From an uncultured Aquimarina sp. (GTDB lineage: Bacteria; Bacteroidota; Bacteroidia; Flavobacteriales; Flavobacteriaceae): 64,000 nucleotides of DNA. A model generated the notes under the pieces. It was not told the origin of the DNA, ran no database searches, and worked only from the letters and a program-made list of their open reading frames with translations. The stretch spans positions 25,647 to 89,646 of the forward strand of contig NZ_CANLYD010000024.1 of assembly GCF_947495315.1 (NCBI RefSeq). The letters are read 5' to 3'. Shown here piece after piece: positions 35,146 through 43,210 of this stretch. Each line of letters starts with the position of its first letter. Position 1 is the first letter of the stretch. The position numbers and the translations under genes were made by a program.

Positions 35146-36069
35146 ATGAAAAACGAAAATCCTGAGGCAAAGTCACTCTATGAATTATATCTTCACTTAG
35201 GATTATCTGTAGATTTAATTCAACCTTCTGAAGGATTTGCTATTCTTAATTTGAAGGATATTAATTTTACACTCCCATATCAATCCCCTTCATTCCGTCC
35301 TGACTATTTTTCGTTTCTTTTTGTAAAAAACGGCAAAGGAAAGTATACTATAGATGAACACTCTTTCGTGGTACAACCGCATTCCATCTACTTTACCAAT
35401 CCGAGTAATTACAGAACATTCAGTTGGGAAAAAATTGAAGAAATTTATCTAATAACTTTTGATGAAACATTTCTAAAACAATATATCAGTAAAGACATCT
35501 TCACTACATTTCCATTTTTATTGACCGAAACGATTAGTCCTAAAATTGTAAGTGATGAATTTTATGACGAAGTAGCACATATTTATCTAAATATTCACAA
35601 TGAATACATCAACCAATCCACGGATAAACATAGAATTATCGGGCATTTATTGGCAGTGATGCTTTATAAAATCAAAGCCTATTTTTGGCAAGATTACAAC
35701 CCGATTTATGAAGGAAACAGAAGTTCACAAATTGTTAAATCGTTTAAGCGATTACTTGAAAAACACTACCGGGATTTAATTATAGGAAAAACAGAAACTG
35801 TTTTTAGAGTTCAGGATTATGCCGCAGCACAAAATCTACATCCTAACTATCTGAGTAACATTATCAAAACTAAAACGGGAAAACCTGTTACTGCCTGGAT
35901 TGCCGATAAATCTATTTCCGAAGCCAAATCACTATTGCAAAATTCATCCATGCCCATCAAAGAAATAACCTATAGACTAGGATTCTCTGAAACTGCTCAT
36001 TTTAGCAACTTTTTTAAAAAACACACCAAAATATCCCCTGTTCAATATCGAAAAGAGCATACTATTTAA
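35146..36069 (+). CDS. AraC family transcriptional regulator
   Basis: 307 residues. The N-terminal cupin-like sensor (about 35-140: FSFLFVKNGKGKYTIDEHSFVVQPHSIYFTNP) is followed by an AraC double helix-turn-helix (about 215-305: VQDYAAAQNLHPNYLSNIIKTKTGK and IKEITYRLGFSETAHFSNFFKKHTKISPVQYRK). It differs clearly from the AraC pair at 39604 and 41670. It stands before a 171-bp structured element and a short-chain dehydrogenase gene, its most likely target. Confidence 0.87.
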   Translation: MKNENPEAKSLYELYLHLGLSVDLIQPSEGFAILNLKDINFTLPYQSPSFRPDYFSFLFVKNGKGKYTIDEHSFVVQPHSIYFTNPSNYRTFSWEKIEEIYLITFDETFLKQYISKDIFTTFPFLLTETISPKIVSDEFYDEVAHIYLNIHNEYINQSTDKHRIIGHLLAVMLYKIKAYFWQDYNPIYEGNRSSQIVKSFKRLLEKHYRDLIIGKTETVFRVQDYAAAQNLHPNYLSNIIKTKTGKPVTAWIADKSISEAKSLLQNSSMPIKEITYRLGFSETAHFSNFFKKHTKISPVQYRKEHTI

Positions 36070-36155
36070 TAAACTAGTTCTCTATTTTCCCTCTTCTATT
36101 TAAATTTTACAACTAGTGCTGTATTTCGCGCAACAAACAAAGAATAGTTCCTAAA

Positions 36156-36163
36156 TACCTTTG
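36156..36163 (+). promoter_or_regulatory. -7 box just before the first 171-bp element
   Basis: TACCTTTG matches TAnnTTTG. Transcription from it would start at about 36170, the first base of the 171-bp element, making the element the leader of the dehydrogenase mRNA. No TTG is seen at the expected place. Confidence 0.35.
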
Positions 36164-36171
36164 TTCTATTA

Positions 36172-36342
36172 AACCCGGACTATGTATTAAAACTTCGTCA
36201 TGAAGGTTGAAAACGCAATAAAACCTAGTGTTTTACAAGTTTTTGCATAGCATCGCTCTGGTTAAACTTAAAAATGCAGCGGAGCGTTAGGTTTTGAAGC
36301 AGTTTCAAGCTGTAATAGATTTTTTAATGCATAATCCGGGTT
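36172..36342 (+). repeat. 171-bp structured intergenic element, copy 1
   Basis: Begins AACCCGGACTATG and ends CATAATCCGGGTT, forming an imperfect terminal inverted repeat of about 20 bp. Inside are nested arms: CTTC/GAAG (a small hairpin), TTGAAA/TTTCAA and AAAACCTA/TAGGTTTT. A homologue of identical length lies at 39379-39549, with paired base changes that keep the arms complementary. Confidence 0.8.
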
Positions 36343-36362
36343 ATATTAAAAAAGATAGACAA

Positions 36363-37103
36363 ATGAAAAATTTAAGTAACAAAGTAGCACTTATAACGGG
36401 TGCATCAAGAGGTATTGGCGCAGAGGTAGCACTAAATTTGGCCAAGGCTGGAGCAAAAGTAATTATTAATTATTCGGGCAGCAAAGAAGCAGCTTCAGCG
36501 ATTGTAAAACAAATCAAAACAAATGGTGGAGATGCCATCGCTATACAAGCTGATGTAAGTAACTCGCAAGATGTAAAACACCTTTTTGATAATGCTATTG
36601 CCCACTACGGAAAAATTGATGTATTGGTCAATAACGCAGGTATTATGATCAATACGCTTATTAAAGATACCACCGACGAGGATTTTGCTAAACAAATGGA
36701 TGTAAATGTAAAAGGAGTATTTAATACACTTCGCGAAGCTGCCGCAAAATTAGCAGAAAATGGGAGTATTATCAACTTTTCAACTTCAGTCAATAGAATC
36801 ATGTTGCCCACATATGGACCTTATGTCGCTACCAAAGCAGCAGTTGAACAATTGACTCGTGTATTTGCAAAAGAAGTAGGAAGCCGAGGTATCAATGTAA
36901 ATTCAATTTCACCAGGACCTACAAATACCGAGCTGTTCACAAAAGGAAAACCAGAAGCAGTAATCAATAGATTAGCCTCTTTATCAGCGTTCAATCGTAT
37001 TGGAGAGCCTGGAGATATTGCAAAAATTGTAACGTTCCTGGCGAGTGATGAAGCCAAGTGGATTTCTGCCCAGAATATAGGTGCCAACGGAGCAATGGCT
37101 TAA
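36363..37103 (+). CDS. Short-chain dehydrogenase/reductase
   Basis: 246 residues from the ATG at 36363; an upstream in-frame ATG at 36294 lies within the 171-bp element and would add 23 residues not typical of the family. Classical SDR motifs: LITGASRGIGAE (cofactor), VNNAG, a Ser in INFSTSVNR, YVATK (Tyr and Lys of the active site) and SPGPTNTEL. The C-terminus ends GANGAMA. NAD(P)H-dependent oxidation or reduction of an alcohol/ketone is expected, substrate unknown. It starts a run of five genes to 39353. Confidence 0.88.
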   Translation: MKNLSNKVALITGASRGIGAEVALNLAKAGAKVIINYSGSKEAASAIVKQIKTNGGDAIAIQADVSNSQDVKHLFDNAIAHYGKIDVLVNNAGIMINTLIKDTTDEDFAKQMDVNVKGVFNTLREAAAKLAENGSIINFSTSVNRIMLPTYGPYVATKAAVEQLTRVFAKEVGSRGINVNSISPGPTNTELFTKGKPEAVINRLASLSAFNRIGEPGDIAKIVTFLASDEAKWISAQNIGANGAMA

Positions 37104-37132
37104 CTGCTCTAATCATTTAATTATTACATATT

Positions 37133-37603
37133 ATGAAAACATTTTTAACAGCCCTTGTTATGGGGCTATGTGGAGCATTGGCAGTATTTATCTCATTTTC
37201 TATGGGATGGGCTACATGGGTTATGTTCCTTTCCTGGGTAAGTTATTACTTATTCGGAAAATCGATTAAAGTATATTCTCCAAGTTTCTTACAGATTATT
37301 TTGGGAATAGTAATGGGAGTACTTATACAGTCTTTAGCAAGTTTACTTGTACCTGTAATGGGAGCATTGGGGTTTCCATTAACCGTTTTTGTCCTTATTG
37401 GTTCGCTCGCATATGCAACAAAAATTAAAGGGCTAAATAACATTCCTGCTTGGTTTCTGGGTTTGATCATCTTTTTTGGAGTACACCCAGAGCTAAAAAT
37501 AATCCCAGTATTGGGTTTACTTGTTCCTATAGTTGCAGGAGTAGTTTTTGCACTGATTAATGACACAGGACTTAAATACATAAACAAGAAATTTAATACA
37601 TAA
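37133..37603 (+). CDS. DUF1097 inner-membrane protein
   Basis: 156 residues with about five hydrophobic helices (FLTALVMGLCGALAVFISF, WATWVMFLSWVSYYLFG, IILGIVMGVLIQSLASLLV, GFPLTVFVLIGSLAYA, PVLGLLVPIVAGVVFALI). The pattern fits DUF1097 (YcdZ-like) membrane proteins, which have no proven function; transport of a small solute is a common suggestion. It lies 29 bp after one dehydrogenase and 3 bp before the next. Confidence 0.75.
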   Translation: MKTFLTALVMGLCGALAVFISFSMGWATWVMFLSWVSYYLFGKSIKVYSPSFLQIILGIVMGVLIQSLASLLVPVMGALGFPLTVFVLIGSLAYATKIKGLNNIPAWFLGLIIFFGVHPELKIIPVLGLLVPIVAGVVFALINDTGLKYINKKFNT

Positions 37604-37606
37604 ACA

Positions 37607-38359
37607 ATGAATACACTACAAAATAAAACAGCCTTAATAACAGGTTCCGCAAGAGGTTTAGGAAAAGCCATAGCAGAAAGATATGCTGCCCTTGGTGCCA
37701 ATATTGTGATAAACTTTTCAAAAGATAACATATCAGCAGAAGAGACGCTATCAAATATTAAAGCCATGGGAGTTAAAGTAATAGCTATACAGGCTGATGT
37801 CAGTAAAGTAAATGACATTGAAAGACTATTTAATGAAACAAAAAAAGTCTTTGGAAAAATAGATATTGTCGTTGCCAATGCCGGTATAGAAATGGTAGAA
37901 ACACCAGTAACCCAATTCACCGAAGAGCAATTTGATAGATTGTTCAATATCAACACCAAGGGTGCTTATTTCACAATGCAGCAAGCGGCTAAAAACATCG
38001 AAGATAACGGACGTATCATTTACATTGCTTCCAGCACCACGGCTTTTCCCGTTCCAGGAATGGCGGTTTATGGTGGAAGCAAAACTACACCACGCTATCT
38101 AGTGGATGTTCTTTCAAAAGAAATTGGGCATCGGGGCGTCACCGTAAATTCTATTATTCCTTTTGCAGTGGACCATTCTGGAATATTTGTAGATCCCAAT
38201 GCCTATCCTGAATTAAGAAAATCTTTGATTGAAAGCTGTCCCTTGGGCAGATTGGCAGAAGTAGAAGATGTAGCAAACTTAGCAGAATTTTTTGCCAGTG
38301 ATCTATCGTCCTTTGTAAATGGACAACACCTATTAGTAAATGGTGGTGCTACACAATGA
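37607..38359 (+). CDS. Short-chain dehydrogenase/reductase
   Basis: 250 residues with LITGSARGLGKAIA, VANAGIE, a Ser in IYIASSTT, YGGSK (active-site Tyr/Lys) and the C-terminal GQHLLVNGG. Resembles the dehydrogenase at 36363 in length and layout. It follows the DUF1097 gene by 3 bp, so it is translated from the same message. Confidence 0.88.
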   Translation: MNTLQNKTALITGSARGLGKAIAERYAALGANIVINFSKDNISAEETLSNIKAMGVKVIAIQADVSKVNDIERLFNETKKVFGKIDIVVANAGIEMVETPVTQFTEEQFDRLFNINTKGAYFTMQQAAKNIEDNGRIIYIASSTTAFPVPGMAVYGGSKTTPRYLVDVLSKEIGHRGVTVNSIIPFAVDHSGIFVDPNAYPELRKSLIESCPLGRLAEVEDVANLAEFFASDLSSFVNGQHLLVNGGATQ

Positions 38360-38434
38360 AAGCATACTGATAATTGAAATCAATCACTATGGTGATTGAT
38401 TAGATTATACCAAACAAACCCAACTTCCTCATTT

Positions 38435-38491
38435 TGGCTACATCGTTCCCCAATTCGGCTACAAGAAGGCACATGTGATTATTGACCTTTG
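38435..38491 (+). promoter_or_regulatory. Tandem AraC-type sites and promoter before a dehydrogenase gene
   Basis: TGGCTACA (38435-38442) and CGGCTACA (38456-38463) are direct repeats 21 bp apart. 31 bp from the second GGCTACA is TTTG (38488) of a -7-like box. The same layout with identical distances is found at 40681-40737. Confidence 0.6.
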
Positions 38492-38519
38492 TACTATTCT
38501 AATATTAAAATTTAAGATC

Positions 38520-39353
38520 ATGAAATATCAAAAAGAAAACAAAGTTTGGTTTATCACGGGTTCTTCTCGTGGATTTGGGCGTATTTGGACAGAAGCTGCA
38601 CTTGAGCGCGGAGATAAAGTTGTAGCAACTGCCCGCAAATTAGAGAACATATCTGATCTTCCAAAAAAGTACGGCGAAAATGTGCTCACGCTAGCGCTTG
38701 ATGTGACAAAGACGGATCAAGTAAAGGCTGTACTCAAGCAAGCCTACAATCATTTCGGCAGACTGGATGTCGTCCTGAACAATGCCGGCTATTCACTTGT
38801 TGGTACTATCGAGGAAGCAGGTTTGGACGATGTTCGGGCACTCTACGAGACCAATATTTTTGGCGCGCTCTCCGTTATCCAGGCAGCACTGCCATTGTTA
38901 CGTAAGCAAGGTGGTGGTCACATATTGGGCGTATCAAGTAGTCTAGGTCTTGAATCTATGCCGGTAATCGGGTATTATTGTTCTACAAAATGGGCATTTG
39001 AAGCAATTCATGAAAGTTTGGCTGCAGAGGTCAGCTCCTTTAACATCAAGGTTACACTTATTGAGCCAGGTTCTTATGCCACAGAGTTCGGCAGTCCGGA
39101 GTCATTAAAGATGGCCAATGGGCTTGACATCTACTCAGATTTTAAAGGGCAATTTGTACAAGGTCTGCGAAACTTAGAAAGAGGAAACCCAAACGCTACC
39201 CCTGAGGCTCTTTTCAAAGTTGTAGATGCAGAGCAACCACCTCTACGACTTTTCTTGGGCAATCTAACATTGCCTTCCGTACGTAAGGCTTACAACGAGC
39301 GACTGGCAACATGGGAAGCTTGGAAAGATGTATCCAATGCCGCGCAGGGTTGA
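38520..39353 (+). CDS. Short-chain dehydrogenase/reductase, possibly acquired
   Basis: 277 residues from ATG 38520; the 15 extra codons upstream (ATG 38475) overlap the promoter zone and are not family-like. Motifs: FITGSSRGFGRIW, LNNAGYS, GVSSSLG, YYCSTK (active site) and EPGSYATEFG. The codons are visibly richer in G and C than those of its neighbours (e.g. around 38640-38900), a hint of recent transfer. It has its own AraC-like promoter region and is probably activated by the regulator encoded at 39604. Confidence 0.87.
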   Translation: MKYQKENKVWFITGSSRGFGRIWTEAALERGDKVVATARKLENISDLPKKYGENVLTLALDVTKTDQVKAVLKQAYNHFGRLDVVLNNAGYSLVGTIEEAGLDDVRALYETNIFGALSVIQAALPLLRKQGGGHILGVSSSLGLESMPVIGYYCSTKWAFEAIHESLAAEVSSFNIKVTLIEPGSYATEFGSPESLKMANGLDIYSDFKGQFVQGLRNLERGNPNATPEALFKVVDAEQPPLRLFLGNLTLPSVRKAYNERLATWEAWKDVSNAAQG

Positions 39354-39378
39354 TCAAAATAAAATATTTTTTAACTTT

Positions 39379-39549
39379 AACCCTCATTGTGCAATAGAAC
39401 TTCGTGATGAAGCTTTGAGATGCAATAAATACTAGTGTTTTCTTAATTTTTGCATAGCATCGCTATGGTGAAATTAAAAAATATAGCGAAGCGGTAGTAT
39501 TTAAAGCAGTTCAAAGATGTAATAGATTTTCTATTACATAATGCGGGTT
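39379..39549 (+). repeat. 171-bp structured intergenic element, copy 2
   Basis: Begins AACCCTCATTGTG and ends CATAATGCGGGTT, again with an imperfect terminal inverted repeat. The inner arms TTTGAG/GTTCAA-type, AAATACTA/TAGTATTT and TTAATTT/AAATTAA sit at the same places as in copy 1 with compensating changes. The shared centre TTTTTGCATAGCATCGCT is identical. It sits 25 bp after a stop codon and 2 bp before a terminator stem. Confidence 0.8.
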
Positions 39550-39551
39550 TG

Positions 39552-39591
39552 ACGATGACCGATATTTAGTATCTTATCGGTTGTCGTTTTC
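39552..39591 (+). terminator. Terminator after the second 171-bp element
   Basis: 39552-39564 pairs with 39575-39587 (13 bp including two G-U type pairs), 10-nt loop, then TTTT. It separates the dehydrogenase from the AraC gene at 39604. Confidence 0.65.
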
Positions 39592-39603
39592 TAACTACTA
39601 GAT

Positions 39604-40515
39604 ATGAAAAAAGAAAAAAACATAACTAGAAAATTTGATTCGCTATCGGACTTTCATCGTACATTTGGGCTACCAAAGCCCTCCCACCCTTTGATAAGTT
39701 TTATAAATATTGAAGAAATCTCAATCTCAACAGAGGTATCATTTGATTTCTTTATTTTAAACTTTTATAAGATTGCTTATAAAACGACGCTTTGTGGACA
39801 AGCAAGATATGGTCAAAACTACTATGACTTTGGTGAGGGTGGACTGATCTTTACTGCTCCAAATCAGCTGTTCGAAAGTCCTAAAAGTTCGGCTTCGGGT
39901 TATATCTTTTTTATTCACCCTGATTTTTTATTGACGTATCCATTGGCTAAAAAAATAAAGCAATATGGTTTTTTTTCATACGCTGCCAATGAAGCATTAC
40001 ATCTTTCGGCCGAAGAAAAAGAAATCATCATGTCTATTTTCAAAATCATAGACGATGAATTAAAAAGCAGAATAGATGATTTTAGTCATGATGTGGTTAT
40101 TTCCCAAATAGAGTTGTTGCTCAACTACAGCAATCGATTTTACAACCGCCAGTTTATCACACATAAAGCTGTTTACAACGACCTGTTGTTAAGGCTAGAA
40201 GACCTTTTAAACGATTATTTTAGCAGCTCAAAACCATTAGATTTCGGCTTACCATCTGTTCACTATTTAGCCGATCAAGTCAATGTATCGCCAAGCTATT
40301 TAAGTGACATGTTACGCTCACTGACCGGGCAAAATGCTCAGCAGCATATTCATTATAAGTTAATAGAAAAAGCCAAGGAGGAATTATCCACAACCAGTCT
40401 ATCGGTGGGTGAGATTGCCTATGTTTTGGGTTTTGAGCACCCACAATCCTTCAGTAAGTTTTTTAAAACAAAAACCAAACTTACTCCATTAGAGTTTAGG
40501 CAATCGTTTAACTGA
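39604..40515 (+). CDS. AraC family transcriptional regulator
   Basis: 303 residues with a variable N-terminal sensor domain (FDFFILNFYKIAYKTTLCGQ, FTAPNQLFESP) and a C-terminal AraC DNA-binding part (VHYLADQVNVSPSYLSDMLRSLTGQ and VGEIAYVLGFEHPQSFSKFFKTKTKLTPLEFRQ). It is a paralogue of the protein at 41670 along the whole length. It lies between two genes whose upstream regions both have 21-bp-spaced direct repeats, so it is a good candidate activator of both. Confidence 0.88.
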   Translation: MKKEKNITRKFDSLSDFHRTFGLPKPSHPLISFINIEEISISTEVSFDFFILNFYKIAYKTTLCGQARYGQNYYDFGEGGLIFTAPNQLFESPKSSASGYIFFIHPDFLLTYPLAKKIKQYGFFSYAANEALHLSAEEKEIIMSIFKIIDDELKSRIDDFSHDVVISQIELLLNYSNRFYNRQFITHKAVYNDLLLRLEDLLNDYFSSSKPLDFGLPSVHYLADQVNVSPSYLSDMLRSLTGQNAQQHIHYKLIEKAKEELSTTSLSVGEIAYVLGFEHPQSFSKFFKTKTKLTPLEFRQSFN

Positions 40516-40542
40516 AGAAAAATAATTAGAATCCGCAGCGGC

Positions 40543-40587
40543 GGGCGGCGTGTGTTCAACCGAATGGTTCGTGCAATTTTTCCGCCC
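40543..40587. other. G/C-rich hairpin in an AT-rich region
   Basis: GGGCGG (40543-40548) pairs with CCGCCC (40582-40587), and inside it AACC/GGTT forms a small stem. The surrounding 70 bp are far richer in G+C than anything nearby. It may be a decayed repeat element or a 3' hairpin of the AraC gene. Confidence 0.4.
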
Positions 40588-40680
40588 TGCCCTTCTTACA
40601 AACCATAGCTAAACCTTTGGTCGAAGGGTTGACCCATCCACAGCGCAAATAGCTTGTCCTTTTTCAAAGACCTTCTATTC

Positions 40681-40737
40681 TGACTACAACAACAATCGTT
40701 TTGGCTACATCTGTTGCTCAATGAAACAGCAACTTTG
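40681..40737 (+). promoter_or_regulatory. Tandem AraC-type sites and promoter before an NmrA-type gene
   Basis: TGACTACA (40681-40688) and TGGCTACA (40702-40709) lie 21 bp apart, and TTTG of a -7-like box (40734) is 31 bp from the second GGCTACA. Spacing is the same as at 38435-38491; TTTTGGCTACATC is shared exactly. Confidence 0.6.
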
Positions 40738-40760
40738 TATAAACAAAAAAACAGAAAAAA

Positions 40761-41654
40761 ATGAAATTTGTATTAACAGGCTCATTGGGCAACATCAGCA
40801 AACCTCTTGTAGAAGAATTAATTGAAAAAGGACATACGGTTACGTTAATAAGTAGTAACCCAGAAAGAGTAAAAGCAATTGAAGAGATTAGAGCGATTCC
40901 TGCTATTGGCACTATGGAAGATGTAGATTTTTTAACAGAATCATTCACAGGTGCAGATGCTGTGTATTGTATGATTCCACCGGGAGACTACTTCGACCAA
41001 GATTTCGATCAAATAGAATTTTACAAACAAGTTGGTAATAACTATGCTGAAGCTATTTTAAAATCAAATGTAAAAAAGGTTATATATTTAAGTAGTATAG
41101 GCGGTAATATGAATAAAGATAATGGCCAACTTATTGCACATACCAATGTAGAAAATATCTTTAAGTCCTTACCAGAAGAAATTAAAATTACGACGCTAAG
41201 GCCTACATCTTTCTACTATAATTTATTTGGATTTATTCCTGCAATAAAATCTCAAGGAATTATAGCTTCTAACTATGGTGAAGATGATAAGTGTCCTTGG
41301 GTATCACCTTCTGATATTGCCGAAGTTGTTGCTGAGGAATTAGAAGGTTCATTCTCAGAAAGAAAAGTGCGCTACATAGTAAGTGAAGAGTTAACTTGTA
41401 ATGAAATAGCAAAAACGTTGGGTGAGGCAATTGGAAAACCAGACTTAAAATGGATTTTGATTTCTGATGGGGATATGTTAAATGGAGCTTTATCAATTGG
41501 ACTTAACCCTAAAATAGCAGAAGGATTAACAGAAATGCACAAAAGTATTCATAATGGCAAACTATTAGAAGATTATTACAGTAATAAGCCAAAATTCGAG
41601 AAAGTAAAACTAAAAGATTTTGCCAAAGAGTTTGCAAAGGTATATAACCAATAA
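40761..41654 (+). CDS. NmrA-type NAD(P)-binding oxidoreductase
   Basis: 297 residues with the nucleotide-binding start KFVLTGSLGNISKPLVEELIEKG and AVYCMIPPGDYF, KVIYLSSIGGNM and TLRPTSFYYNLFGF, typical of NmrA/SDR_a5-type proteins (quinone reductase-like or sensor). Cytoplasmic. It ends 15 bp before the next AraC-type gene, with which it is probably cotranscribed. It is one of three NmrA-type genes in this block. Confidence 0.83.
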   Translation: MKFVLTGSLGNISKPLVEELIEKGHTVTLISSNPERVKAIEEIRAIPAIGTMEDVDFLTESFTGADAVYCMIPPGDYFDQDFDQIEFYKQVGNNYAEAILKSNVKKVIYLSSIGGNMNKDNGQLIAHTNVENIFKSLPEEIKITTLRPTSFYYNLFGFIPAIKSQGIIASNYGEDDKCPWVSPSDIAEVVAEELEGSFSERKVRYIVSEELTCNEIAKTLGEAIGKPDLKWILISDGDMLNGALSIGLNPKIAEGLTEMHKSIHNGKLLEDYYSNKPKFEKVKLKDFAKEFAKVYNQ

Positions 41655-41669
41655 TTGGTACATTTAGAT

Positions 41670-42590
41670 ATGGCAAATAAAAAACCCTATAGAATTAAAA
41701 CAATTAGTGAGTTTCATAAATTCAGAGGTCTACCAGCTCCTGAGCATCCTTTGATCAGTGTGATAGATTACGCTACGATAAAGCATTCGGATGAAAGCAA
41801 TTCAATGAATTGGGTACTTGATTTTTATGCTATTTCTTTAAAAAAATCTTCCCATACCAATTTTAGATATGGATATCAGCAGTGCGATTTTGATGAAGGC
41901 TCACTGTTTTTTATGGCACCAAACCAGGTATTTCGCGTGGAGGTTGACAAAAACCATACGCCGGTGAACTCAGGATGGATATTACTTATCCATCCTGATT
42001 TTATTTGGGGCACAGCTTTGGCAAAAACAATCAAGCAATACGATTTTTTTGATTACGCCATAAACGAGGCACTGTTTCTTTCGCCTAAGGAAAAATCTAT
42101 AATAAATGGTATTATTCAAAACATTCAGCAAGAGTATCAAGCAAATATTGATAAATTCAGCAAACAAATTATAAGCACGCATATTGAAAATTTGCTCAGC
42201 TATTCTGAACGGTTTTACAATCGTCAATTTATAACAAGGGAGAAGGCCAATCATCAAATTTTAGAACGCTTGGAGAAACTATTGATAGATTACTTTAACA
42301 GTGATGATTTGGTAATAAAAGGCTTACCATCTGTTCAAGATGTTTCAGAAAAATTGAATGTTTCACAAAGTTACTTAGGGAGTCTACTTAGAGTCCTAAC
42401 TGGTCAAAACACTCAGCAACATATTCACGAAAAACTGATTGAAAAAGCCAAAGAAAAATTATCTACAACAAACCTTACAATAAGCGAAATTGCTTATGAA
42501 TTAGGCTTTGAACACTCACAATCATTCAGCAAACTTTTCAAATCCAAAACACAGTTCTCTCCTTTGGAATTCAGGCAATCATTTAACTGA
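41670..42590 (+). CDS. AraC family transcriptional regulator
   Basis: 306 residues from ATG 41670; the frame also opens with TTG at 41655, directly after the previous stop, which would add 5 residues. N-terminal sensor (WVLDFYAISLKKSSHTNFRYG, FMAPNQVFRVE) and C-terminal AraC domain (VQDVSEKLNVSQSYLGSLLRVLTGQ, ISEIAYELGFEHSQSFSKLFKSKTQFSPLEFRQ). It is the duplicate of the gene at 39604. Convergent with the HxlR gene. Confidence 0.88.
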   Translation: MANKKPYRIKTISEFHKFRGLPAPEHPLISVIDYATIKHSDESNSMNWVLDFYAISLKKSSHTNFRYGYQQCDFDEGSLFFMAPNQVFRVEVDKNHTPVNSGWILLIHPDFIWGTALAKTIKQYDFFDYAINEALFLSPKEKSIINGIIQNIQQEYQANIDKFSKQIISTHIENLLSYSERFYNRQFITREKANHQILERLEKLLIDYFNSDDLVIKGLPSVQDVSEKLNVSQSYLGSLLRVLTGQNTQQHIHEKLIEKAKEKLSTTNLTISEIAYELGFEHSQSFSKLFKSKTQFSPLEFRQSFN

Positions 42591-42686
42591 AAACAAACTT
42601 GCCAACGAAAGGCCTTGTTGCCAATATTGTGTTTAATAAGACAATCTAAACTATTACTACTATACAAACTGCTATAGCTAAACGAC

Positions 42687-43091
42687 TCATTTTTTCCCTT
42701 TAGTTTTTTTGTAAATAGTACGAAGTTTATCCTCCCAATCCACTGACCAATTATAAAAACTAGACAATGGCTCCACAAGACTCTTTCCAAATTCCGTTAA
42801 GGTATACTCTACACGTGGTGGTACCTCGGGATATACTTTTCGCGAAATCATTCCGTATTTCAGTAGTGTTTTTAGTGTCTGCGATAGCATCTTAGGAGAA
42901 ATGCCAATAACCTGTTTTTGTAGATCACTATTTCGTTTTGTTCCTTGCATCAAAGTAGTTAAGATCAATAAAGTCCATTTATCCGCTATCAAAGCAAAGG
43001 ATACCTGTATAATACAGTTCTCATCAAAAACGGTTCTAGAGTTCAAAGATTCTAAGTATGAAATTTTTTTAATTTTTTTTTCAGCCTCCAT
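42687..43091 (-). CDS. HxlR family transcriptional regulator
   Basis: 134 residues with the HxlR winged helix (about 28-105: SFALIADKWTLLILTTLMQGTKRNSDLQKQVIGISPKMLSQTLKTLLKYGMISRKVYPEVPPRVEYTLTEFG). A Cys at residue 26 (ENCIIQ) is in the place used for redox sensing by YodB/HypR-type members. It is divergent from the gene at 43211, which it probably controls through mirror repeats in the shared 119-bp gap. Confidence 0.87.
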   Translation of the reverse strand: MEAEKKIKKISYLESLNSRTVFDENCIIQVSFALIADKWTLLILTTLMQGTKRNSDLQKQVIGISPKMLSQTLKTLLKYGMISRKVYPEVPPRVEYTLTEFGKSLVEPLSSFYNWSVDWEDKLRTIYKKTKGKK

Positions 43092-43108
43092 TACTATTGT
43101 TTATTTAT

Positions 43109-43144
43109 TTACTACCTAAAAGTAAGTTATGCACTATTCAGTGC
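43109..43144. promoter_or_regulatory. Candidate HxlR operators
   Basis: TTACT (43109-43113) mirrors AGTAA (43121-43125) over 7 nt, and GCACT (43131-43135) mirrors AGTGC (43140-43144) over 4 nt. Both lie in the divergent gap just before the -33 box. The first resembles the TACT/AGTA sites of HxlR proteins. Confidence 0.4.
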
Positions 43145-43148
43145 CCTC

Positions 43149-43179
43149 TTGCGTGATACAAGTATAGCTCATAAATTTG
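43149..43179 (+). promoter_or_regulatory. Promoter of the PhzA/B-like gene
   Basis: TTG at 43149-43151, 20 nt, TAAATTTG at 43172-43179. Transcription would start near 43186, about 25 nt before the ATG. Confidence 0.68.
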
Positions 43180-43210
43180 TAAAATAATTAGAAATTTAAA
43201 AAATAATAAG

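Noticed and set aside
36294..36362. ATG 36294 as start of the dehydrogenase
   Set aside because: The added 23 residues are read from the structured 171-bp element and are not part of the dehydrogenase fold.
36172..39549. The two 171-bp elements as integron attC sites
   Set aside because: Their ends do not fit the GTTRRRY and RYYYAAC core sites, no integron integrase is near, and the genes between are in operons rather than single-gene cassettes.
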